Source: Schoenoplectus triqueter (taxonomy: Eukaryota > Streptophyta > Magnoliopsida > Poales > Cyperaceae). From it: a DNA stretch of 49,000 bases. Positions 36,420 to 46,380 of the stretch are shown one piece after another. The DNA is taken from positions 1 through 49,000 of the forward strand of contig CAXKVV010000109.1 in NCBI GenBank assembly GCA_964058805.1, read 5' to 3'. Position 1 is the stretch's first letter. Every line of letters begins with the position of its first letter. A program made the translations under genes and the position numbers. Below the pieces are notes generated by a model, which was not told the DNA's origin, made no database searches, and worked only from the letters and a program-made list of their open reading frames with translations.

Positions 36420-37043
36420 TTGTTTCTGCTTCAAAAAACAAAACAATAGAAAAAACAAAAGAATATTTGATGGTAAACTTATTCTTGTTTCTGCTTCAAA
36501 AAAAGGAAAAAAAAAAGGTGAGTCACCTCCAGATATTCAGGGCCAAAAGAAAAGGCTGACTGACTAGCGGTTCCCTCTGTAAGCAATGCTTTTATTGCCA
36601 AACTAGAAGCCTTCAATAACAAATGGACAAAAAATCACTTCAAATGTAATTATGCACACTAGAACATCCAACTTTACCTGCATATCACTAGAACACACTA
36701 GAACATTCAGACAGAACATATTACATCCTAAAATTGTATTGTGGGTAATTCTTTTTCACTTAAACTTGATGGAAAGATAAGTCACTACAATTTTATTTCA
36801 ATGGCTATCTGACAGATTGTTTGTTAGTATATGATGTTCTAATTGCAATATATTACAAAGCACCATTAAAAGAAGATGTTCTCAATGAAAATGGAAGTCC
36901 TAATCGATGAGAATGTTGCCTCACTTTTTTAATTGAATAATCTGACAAACTGATAGAATTCTTTTTTTAATATATCCTGGTAGGGAGAACAAATTGGGAA
37001 CCAAGTGGTGCTTCATAAACAAATTGTGTATAACATATTTCAT
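36420..37043 (-). pseudogene. Second partial EF-Ts copy (exon 3, part of introns 3 and 2) with empty LTR site
   Basis: Corresponds to about 17360-17950 of the EF-Ts gene and repeats the 30.5-30.9 plus 36.15-36.3 kb sequence. The exon 3 copy lies at about 36531-36614. It shares copy-specific changes (AATCGATGAGAATGTTGCC) with the interrupted copy rather than with the parent gene, so it arose from that copy before element B inserted. The uninterrupted TAATC target is at about 36895-36899. Confidence 0.85.
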
Positions 37044-37598
37044 AAACCAAGTGGTGCTTCATAAACCAAGTGGTGCTATATTCTAACTAAATTTAAACCA
37101 AGTGGCCTATGATCTGTATACAATCAATCAGAGAAGTGATTAGTTGTTGCGAGTTGCAACTTGCAACCATTCTAACCATACTTTATAGTTGATGGCTTGA
37201 TGCTTCCATGATATTGCACTTAATTTGTTCCCTAAACTTGTGTAATTTTGAAGTACCCACATTTGGAGGAAACCGAAGGAAGTCATCAATTATAAAACTA
37301 AAAAAAGGGGAAAATTATGTTTACAGCATAAAAAGAATTTCAGGCAGCAAATATCAATTTGTTTTTGGTTTTTCTATGGCTAATTTTGAGATGGTGCTAT
37401 GACAGACGTGCAGCCGGGCCATATATGTGAGACAGTGTAGAAGCAATGGGTTTGCTATGGCAACATAGAGATTGTGCATGGTGATGGTGTGGTGCATACA
37501 TTTAATTGGTGTGAAAACCACGAATCTCTATTGTGCCCTCCACTCAAAGCAGATGCTGCGTAGCTCCTATTCATCTCCGTTATCAGTAGTATCTTCAG
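37044..37598. other. Scrambled junction and relocated upstream sequence of DUF6598-like copy 2
   Basis: 37044-37096 contains ACCAAGTGGTGCTTCATAAA repeated in pieces, then TATATTCTAACTAAATTTA, which matches 19620-19640. 37097-37260 and 37461-37598 match 19984-20143 and 20154-20301. About 200 bases at 37261-37460 have no partner in the parent. At 37599 the sequence jumps to the equivalent of 21397, skipping about 1.1 kb that held the native promoter and first codons. Confidence 0.8.
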
Positions 37599-38812
37599 AT
37601 GGGGGAGCCAATCACCAGGGGGTACCGTATAGCCGAGATTTTCGACCTGCGCTTGCTCGAGATACACGGCAAGACGAGCGGATTGATATATGGAACACTG
37701 GAGGTGGTTACTGGAGGCGGGTATATCTTCATTTTTGATCGACCCGATATGACGTGTGCCCAGAAGATCAGCGCTAAGGTCAGAGAAAGAAAAAATGAGA
37801 GATAATTGTATAATTATAATTTACCTCTATATTTTTTTTAGAGCCAAAACAATTATGTAAGATTTCTTTTGTTGGTGGTCTATAAGGATGTTTGCGTGAT
37901 AGAAAACTTAGTATTCTGATCTAATAGTTAACTATGATCTGAAGTATGTACCAGTACATCATTTATAGGTAATAGAAAACTTAATATCTTGGTCCTATTA
38001 GTAAGCTATGATCTAAATTATGTACCAGTACATCATTTACAGGTAACAGTCTAATAGAACAGCACCCATTAAGAGCTGTATCATACATTATTCTTTCACT
38101 GTTAACTAACTTCTTCTGTCATTGCAATATTTTCTAATCAATTTCTGGTCAGCAGGAGCTGATACCGATAGAAGGCCCTTGGAGATCCATCTCTGGGAAT
38201 GGGCATGTTGAATTAGATATTAAATTAAAAGAAGGTGGTAATGAACTGATCAAAGATGATATAGGTTTCTATTTTGGTCGTGACAAAGAAAATGTGGTAT
38301 TAATAAAAAGAGCTACTGGAATTCGTGGCTCATTAGAGATGAGATTGACGGTGTATGATGAAGCCGTGGTGGCCTCAATTGAGATCAAGCTCATCTGTGG
38401 TAAGAAAGGTAGAGAGAAATCTCGATTATATGGGAAGATCACAGTCTCAAACACCATGCTACCTCATATGGAGAGCATCCTTTTCTGTAAGAAGCGTGGG
38501 GAGCATGTTGAAGTAGCTAACAACGACCTCATTCCCTTGTGTCGCTCTGTAACTGCTTGCCCAATTAAGCATCGTTTTAAGGTTCATGCTCATCTCTATG
38601 ATGTTTGTGGTGGTCACTTGGTCATAGGAGATGTGTTTTATTTTCCCGAAGTTTTTTGTGATGTTGTTGAGTACATCAATGGAAGACATGGACAAAGAAT
38701 AGAAGTAAAGGTTACATGGGAAACTTTTTGGCACCATGTCCAAAGAGTGGGTGCTTATGCTCCGTTTTTTGGTGGGACCTACCCTTATCATAAAAATAAA
38801 ATCTCAAAGTAG
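37599..38812 (+). CDS. DUF6598-like protein, copy 2, N-terminally shortened (two exons, 278 aa)
   Basis: Exon 1 is 37599-37778 (60 codons, donor AAG|GTCAGAG) and exon 2 is 38156-38812, identical in length to copy 1. The start is a methionine equivalent to residue 31 of copy 1, so the acidic N-terminus and MPSC segment are lost while the beta-rich domain is complete. Changes from copy 1 are substitutions only (for example IKDDIGF for INEAIGF, KLICGK for KLIYGK, KHRFKVH for THRLKIH), with no stop or frameshift in 218 exon 2 codons. The region upstream comes from a different part of the locus, so it may be an expressed promoter-swapped paralogue or a young pseudogene. The exon 1 donor is weaker than in copy 1 (GTCAGA for GTAAGA). 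Confidence 0.6.
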
Positions 38813-40000
38813 GTTTCATATCTTTTCTAGATTTTTTTTATCTTGTGTATGGATGTGTTTGTTCCATTATTATTTTATATTCTCTTTAATACATTTATGA
38901 AAGCATGAGCTTAAACCTCAAAGTAGACATTGAATTACTTCGATGGTTATAGTGAATTGATAGTTCATTCTAAGTTACTAACAGTTTAAATTCTATTATT
39001 GCTAATGTTTAATTCCAATGTGTACTTCACATGCTTAATTAGCATTACTTTTTTCTGTTTAATTTGGTCATTACTAATTTACCTCTGCGTTGCAACGGGT
39101 TCTAAAATTCAAACAAAAAATGCGCTAAATATAATTCAACAAGATATCGATGACATTCATCTTTATCATGAAAAATCTTGTAATAAAGAAAATAACATTA
39201 GTACGCACATTTAATAAAATGCATCTAAAATATCTAATAACTATGGTTAACGAAAAGTAGCACGTAATTGAATTAATTCGTAAAAAAATATATATTGAAT
39301 TGCTAATGCTTCACATATTGATGTTCGTCATGTTTGAATGATCATGACCATGAAAAATATATTTGAACACGTATTTAATTTCAAATGATATATCATGTAG
39401 AAGACAATTCTCTTTTGAATTAATTTATATTAAAGATGCATATTTAACATCAATGACTCAATTGGAAAGTGTCTATTTCAAACGGAAGTACACCACTTGA
39501 GCAAAATCCAACATTTAATTCACAACAACACAAGTTAATTGCAACACATCAAGTGAAAGCAAAAGAAATTTGATTAATCACCACTAACACAAACCAATAC
39601 AACCACAATGCACACATTCAATCACCTTTTTCTTCTTCTCTGAGGTGTTTTGGCACTCTGCACCTGCATGTTGTCCCAGAGTTGTGATCTCTTGTCTGCA
39701 TGCACCTAAGACAGCATAGCCTCTCATATCTTGGCTGCATATTCATCTCCACAGAGGATCCGTAGTTAGTTGTGTATTTAATTTCCATTGCAAAACAACG
39801 AAAGTTGCTCAAAATCATAAACCCACCAAGTAGAGATATCAGTATATATGCATTAATTGTTCAATTCAGTGACCAGTACAAATACTGAAGGGATAAAAAA
39901 AATCTTTGATATATGTTTTAGGATAAAAAGCACCATTGCATTTCCCGTATGCCGAAGGGAATAAAACAATCTTTGATATATGTTTTAGGATAAAAAGAAA
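38813..40000. other. 3' flank of DUF6598-like copy 2, duplicate of 22609-23797
   Basis: Collinear with the copy 1 flank, including the GCGTTGCAACGGGTTCTAA motif (about 39088-39106), the zinc-knuckle-like remnant on the minus strand (about 39640-39770) and the two CTTTGATATATG repeats. Homology ends at AAAAAGAAAG, after which 40001 onward is unique. Confidence 0.85.
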
Positions 40001-40340
40001 GCACCAGCGCATTCAAAGAGTGTGAGATGTGTTATCAGATAGACTACGCTAAACTATTAATGGTATTTGCAATTACTTGAAAAAAAGTTCCTTGTCAATT
40101 ATTCCCTTCCTGTGAAAGAGAAAATAATTGATATCTAAGGATGTGGCGTTGAAATTTTCATGGCATTCAATTTCCTTAAATTTACCATATCAAATCTTTC
40201 ATCATCGAAGTATTAATATCTTTCTAAATATATTACATAAAGGTAGATTATAATATGATTTATTCCAAAAATGTCTTCTCATAAAATATGATTTATTTAT
40301 AACAAGAAAATACTAAATGTTGTATACTATAAATTGTCAA

Positions 40341-40555
40341 TAATTACAACAACAACAACAACAACAACAATAAAGACTTTAATCCCAAATAAATTGGGGT
40401 AGGCTAGAAGTAAAATCCAATCGAAAAATTGACTAGGTTTCATTTCCATAAAGATCGGCTTTTTTAATACAGGGCTCACCACATCCACCGTAACTCTCCT
40501 CCTTTATCCTGGCTTGGAATAAGCTGTGTAGATACTAGTTCACACAGGCGAAGTT
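40341..40555 (-). mobile_element. SINE-like retroelement copy with 13-bp target duplication
   Basis: Flanked by TATAAATTGTCAA at 40328-40340 and 40556-40568, an exact 13-bp duplication. On the minus strand it contains GGATAAAGGAGGAGAGTTAC, AAACCTAGTCAATTTTTCG and CCCCAATTTATTTGGGATTA and ends in TTG repeats, a tail widespread in plant non-LTR elements. The 215-bp length and lack of coding potential suggest a SINE or a 5'-truncated LINE. Related to the copy at 9566-9725. Confidence 0.75.
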
Positions 40556-40568
40556 TATAAATTGTCAA

Positions 40569-41117
40569 AAATTAATATGCAAAATATTAGAAACCTATAA
40601 ATATTTCACATATATTTTGCTCTTTCCAAATAAAATAGACCAAATATTAATAGCCATAATTATTATAACAATATGAGAATTTAAAAATAATAACCAGTCG
40701 TTCAATCAATCTATTGTATCTTTTTATCATCAGAGGATTTCAACTATACAAAATTTAAATTTTAGAAAGAAGTTTTAAAAATTGAATGCTATTTAATGGA
40801 GAACTTTTACACGTGTTCTCTTGCCAATCAATTTGTAAATTAATTTCTTCTGCTATTCAAACTAAAGGATAACTTTCTGACGTGGTGATATAATTTAGGC
40901 ATTATAGAGAAGCTTTTGAGCAAATTTAATGTAAAAACTTACAATATATTTGTCAATAAGAAATTTGTATGCTATTATGCAGTGGAGGTGTACAGTACCA
41001 TAGTAGTAGATTAAAATACTTACCCCATGATATCCTACTACCCTAGCATGGACTGGAGACTCATCTAGATTATTTATTTCCAGTATCTTTCTAGCAGATT
41101 GATTGCCTATCAAGTGG
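40569..41117. other. AT-rich intergenic DNA, nothing recognised
   Basis: There is no protein-like frame, and no repeat structure is evident beyond A/T tracts. If the minus-strand gene at 41-42.6 kb is real, this would hold its downstream part, but I see no further exon. Confidence 0.35.
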
Positions 41118-42640
41118 TTAGTATTTATCAAGTGACCCTTCTCCCTGATGGATGGTTCTAATATGGATATTGTTTTCCTCTTTCGGTTTGGAAAAAAAAT
41201 TGCTCTGAATGTTCCTATGGCGTGAAACACTCTCACCACTCATCTTCGAAAGCTTCCGATCTGTAAAAGAAAAAAAAGGATTAAAACAATAACTTTTAGA
41301 TATGCAAAACTGCCTTTGATTTTGTAATCAACATAAAATATAAATTAGGTGCAATGAAGTGTGTCCTACATTCATAACTCATTGATTATTGATTAGATGC
41401 AGTTTTTGGGTGAGAAATTTTTTGATAGAACTATGTAAATGATTTTAAAGCGTACTTAAGAGTAACTAAATGATTTAAAAGTATCAAACCAAAAATTAAT
41501 ACCTTACTTGAATGGTGAAGCATTATGATTATTCGGGTCACATGAACTTCAAGCTTGAGTTTTTTCACATCTTTTTTATGTGAAATCCTATAAATTGAAG
41601 CAATAAAGTTAAGTTAAATTGTGACTCACTGGAACTAAGCTTGGGTTGAAATTCAAGCATATAGAGTATAGACCAACTCCAGAAATCAGATATAAATTTA
41701 TAATGAAAAAATGATAAGGATGCTCCAACTAGTACATTACTGATATTGTGTAGGACACCTAAGCCATAACACCCATAATTAATTTAGATATAGATACAAA
41801 AAAATTCAACAGATCAGAACAATTCTAAATTAAATGTCACAAGTGAAAAAATCACCAATCGTTTTCCAATTGTGTAGGGCACATAAATACAGCCAAATAC
41901 AAACCCATAATTGAGATACAGATACAAAAAATTGAAAAGATCGAAACCATTCTAAATTAAATGTCACGTGATTAAATCTCCAATCATTTTTTTTCCAGAG
42001 ATGAATTGATTAATCTAATTCGATAAATGATAAGTAAATTGATTTTGAGTTAATAAATTAATGGATCGTATATCACTGATAGTTGTTTCCAGTATAAAAA
42101 TTGAGAAAAAAGAAAAAAGAGTTACCATAATCAAGCTCTCAGAAATGTGGAGAGAAGGCGTACTGCATGGGTCGATTCTTACTGCGTTAGTGGAGCGGAC
42201 ATTACACAGAGCAAAGAGGGAGGAAATAAAATAGAAGAGCGGCGGAGAGAGCAAAGAAGATAGTGCGGAGACGGATGAGAGCGATTTAGTTCAGGTCGTC
42301 GAGGGAGGATCGGAGGAGCATGATGCGGAGGAAAGATAAGCAAGATTGATGGCGACGGGGTTAGAAGCGATGGCTGCGGCGAGGGCGGCAAATTTGTGGG
42401 GCCAAATTCCTCTGACGTTGTCCTCCAATGCTGGGAAGAGTCAACGTGGCGGTGCCACACCGCGCTAGGCAGAGGTTTCAGATTGGAGTCATTGATGTAT
42501 CCAACGTTTGATATTGATTCCCAAAATTTAATTCGTTGTAGAATTAGAATAATTAGATGTATAATAAGGAGTAGAGATAGAGACATCCAATTGGACATCA
42601 GTACTAAAGCATCGTAATTGAGGGGTAGGTTTTTGTTGAA
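41118..42640 (-). other. Possible 5' end of an unrecognised minus-strand gene or gene remnant
   Basis: On the minus strand, 42640-42126 contains a pyrimidine-rich leader-like stretch ending at a donor (TTATG|GTAACTC, intron starting at 42125). A strong acceptor (CTTTTACAG|ATCGG) lies at 41261/41260. The first ATG after it (41243-41241) opens a 41-codon frame beginning MSGESVSRHRNIQ and closing at 41120-41118. A downstream donor-like GGGG|GTAAGT is at about 41024. I do not recognise the peptide. It could be a short upstream ORF, a truncated gene, or noncoding RNA. On the plus strand a 38-codon Ala-rich frame starts at 42350, so a divergent promoter is also possible. Confidence 0.3.
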
Positions 42641-42664
42641 TGGTGAGAAAAACGGTTGAATCAT

Positions 42665-45600
42665 AACTGCTCATCATGAGTTGGATTGGCCTTTAACGCC
42701 AACAATATCCACTCCTCAAATTTGCATCTTTATGCTTCCACATCGGCCATTTTTTTAGTTTATTAAACTCTCCAACTATAACCCCATGATCGATTTGTGT
42801 TGAATTTTTTTTTTCATTACTTCCTGCACAAATTCATCCCAATTCATATCATCTGTTACCGCTCCATCTGACCAATTTTCTGCATAACTATGCGCACGCA
42901 TTGTTACCTTTTTGTGCTATGAATTCTTCTTGCACAAGAAAAATCCTGTGACCTGAAAACAGATTTCTCAGTCGCACAAAAGTCCAAGTTTGGGATTGTG
43001 TGAGTAGAGCTCGATATCAAGCAACCTTATTAACGCAGTGGAATTTTCATGTATATCATGTTTGGTTATTATATATATATATATATATTTTTCTTAGTGG
43101 CCAAAATACATATGAACCTTTTGTCATTTAAACGTGTATAATTTTTTTTCCTGTATGCGCTCTTGATATTAGAGGTTGGATTCAGTACTTAATTTTTGTA
43201 AGGTGTCATTTTTTTTTCTCGCAGAGTGTCACATCACCAACTAATGCTGTTAACCGTTGAAGACAAATCAACAAAAAACATAGGGAACGAGAAAACAGAA
43301 AACATTAACGGAATCCATCAATTAAACAATCAACGTGCAGGATCAATCATAGTAGTCGTTAAGTCTGTTTAACAGAGAACTTAACAGAGAAGTGAATATT
43401 ATTAGCTGATTTGAAGATGAAAGACTGATGAACACGCCTGAAATATAAAGAATCATAATTTATTTTCATTTCTCTAGAAGATTTCATTGTAAACTCTTGA
43501 GCTATATATAGGATAGAGTTTTCTTGTATTGACAAGAAGTTAATTGATAATAAATTTCTTTTTTTTTTACTCTTGTCTCTTCTTTATCTCTTTACCAGTT
43601 CTTTCTTCAGTAAGTTAATTACTGAAACTTGATTGGATTTTTGTTCACAAGTCACTATCTCATATCTGATATGTGACAGTTTGTTGGAGTTTATATTCAT
43701 GACCTTAGTGATAACTATGATGTTACTAACTATATATACTGGACATCACATTCAAGCATGTAATAGTTATTACAGGTTGATTCACAACTTGATCCCTTGC
43801 GTTTTGAACTGTCGTCACTTTAAACGGTTACTAAATTCTGAAATCATTCAAGTGCGGAACTAGAATTCTAGAATTGGGTAAGTCATTAAAAATCTAAAAT
43901 TGATAAATTTGAGGACGGGCGCAAAAAATTTAGCCCTGGAAGCAAATACAATAAATAGTGAGCAGAGGAAAGGCTTTATATTTAGCAAGGAATAGTACTG
44001 AAATTACTTTGCTTGATTATAAGGTCAGAGCAATTGTTTTTCAGGTCGAAGACATTCCAAAGTTGAAGAATTGGAAAGATCCATTGAATATTATTATTAT
44101 TTTTTTTATAACTGAATCCAGTGAGTTTGACAGGATGACCGAATACTTTTGAACCATGCTTTGCGAAAATTATTGCCCTAGAATTTCTTGCTTCAAATGC
44201 CTGTCTGGACGTTTTATTGTTATCACTATTATTTTTATTTATTTATTTTTGTTCAGACTTCACAATAGAAGGTTTGGGACTTGGTGGTTAAATAAATGAG
44301 TCAAGGCTGATGTATTTCTTTTCATTCACACTTCCCGACCAAAAAGGTCAAGATTTTGGATTACTGTTCGAATCGTTTTCAGAATTGTACAGAGATAATC
44401 GTACAAGATCTCTGTACAATTCTCTGGCACAGAATGAGAAATCGAGAATGCACCACAGGAAACAAATAAAATAGGGTAACAACGTATATTTACTGGGCAT
44501 ACGTAGAACGAAAGCAAATCATAATTCATAACTAGTTAACACATGCCTTTCTGCAAATCCTCTGATTTTTTTTGAGGAAAAAAATTCTCTGAAATATTTA
44601 CTTCGCAATTAATGTGAAATTAAGATTATTACAAGATCTATAATTCCATGGCATCGACGTAACATTGCAAATTATACATATATTTGTATTAAACGGAAAA
44701 AAAAGGCAAAGAAAAATATATCTTATTCACGAAAGGTTTATATTGAATTGTTCCGTTCCACTTCTTAACACATGTATGAAGTAAAATACCAATAGCGCAG
44801 TACCAAATATGATTTTTTCTGGTAATGGAAACCCCAAAAAGGACATCAACAAAAAAACGCAAACAAATAGCTTTTCAAGAGCACAGATGAAGCACCAATG
44901 CAGATTACAATAAACGTCCTGTCGAAAATTCAAGTAGAACATATAGATCCAAGCAATAAGGTTATATTATGCAGTCAGAACTCAGAACAGTAACTTCTCA
45001 AATCCAGGTTGAGCCTGAGTAACTTTATGTGTTCAAGGTTGCATGTGTACGTGTGTGCGTCTGTGTGTGCCTGTGTTTTTGGAGGGGGAGATGGTGTATG
45101 CACAAGGACAAATTAGGCCAACTTCCTTGATTTGTTGATCGTCCACAACTTACCTACTCATCCTTTCCCAGCAAAGGCTAACCCATCCATTCCTCTACTA
45201 CCTTTTCAATATCCAGCAGAGCTGAGATAATCATTTGAGTAATGTAAGTGTAGTAAATTACCAGTGCAGCCAAGTAGAATTTCCTTGTAGATACATGGTG
45301 TAGAAACCTCTTTTGTTTCATGTTACCATGCTCTTAAATCAGCCAGGTTAGTGAAAGCCAACATAAATTTATTCAACTAAATATTGTCCACAAGCATCCA
45401 ATAAACCCTGTTGCACGGGTATCTAATTAATAACTTAGTCTAAGTTCCCACTACATGACACACCATAGATATATGAAAGACCCTTCATGCTTCTTTATCC
45501 AATAAATACAAAGTGTTATTTAAAACCAAGCAATGAGAAGTAACTCTCCAACATAACTTCTTTTGCTTCTTTTGAACTGTAGGTATTGATAACCGTGCAG

Positions 45601-46380
45601 TAGCTTCTCAGAGCGTATTCAACCTCATTGTATCAGTGTAATAGAAGGTAGATCCATACAGCCCATATCATCCTCCTTGTATCTGTGCAATAGAAGGTAC
45701 ATCCCATATGATCATGGAAGGGTATTGCAGAAACCATGAAATTACAGTTCAATCCCCGGCTGAAGATTTCAAATCTTTAACAAAATTTAGTTCAAACATA
45801 ACCCCGATAGTACCCACCAAAAACTGGCTAATGAGGCTTTACTCTCCATCCCATAGTTCCGTAATATTACCAAAAACACCAAAGACAAAATATTGTATTT
45901 AGAAAATGCAAGGATTACAGTTAATGGTAGAATTTGTGGGCCAAAACTAACTGCAAAACTACAACCAAGAAACCTTAACCCCCATGTAATGCACGCAATG
46001 GGTCCATGTAAGATGCTTCATCTCTATTAAATAGCATTTCTTCTCCATTTGAGACTCTCCTAACAATCGGTGGAATCACCATTTTCCCTTCTCCTCATTG
46101 GAATTGCCGACTTGCATCTAAATCTGGGTTTACTTTCAATTTGCTTAACGAGCTTGATCTCGAAAAGCATCTTAGAAAATGAATTTCCACTTTCCAATGT
46201 TGAAATGAGGTACAGACATGCTAGTACAGCAATCCTTGCTTAGAAGTACTAAATCTAGGTCGTCAAAATGCAGAGAAATGCAATTTGTCGCCAGTAAAAT
46301 ACATGGTGCTTTCATAATATCAAGCAAAACCAGGTTCAAAAGAGAATATACCTTACATAAAAGTTGTATGATTGCATACC
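42665..46380. other. Intergenic, including the 3' flank of the RRM gene
   Basis: No convincing gene on either strand. It contains a (TA)n run at about 43070-43087, a 16-bp-arm hairpin at 44381-44423, a GT-rich run at about 45038-45082, and a loose direct repeat (GTATCNGTGNAATAGAAGGTA) near 45630 and 45680. The last few hundred bases before 46381 should contain the 3' UTR of the hnRNP Q-like gene. Confidence 0.4.
44381..44423. repeat. Perfect 16-bp inverted repeat (hairpin)
   Basis: AGAATTGTACAGAGAT is followed by an 11-base loop and its exact reverse complement. No repeat family or gene context explains it. Confidence 0.7.

Noticed and set aside
42179..42664. 161-codon minus-strand frame rich in Pro, Ser and Leu
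   Set aside because: Pyrimidine-rich leader-like DNA; better explained as untranslated sequence. The protein is not family-like.
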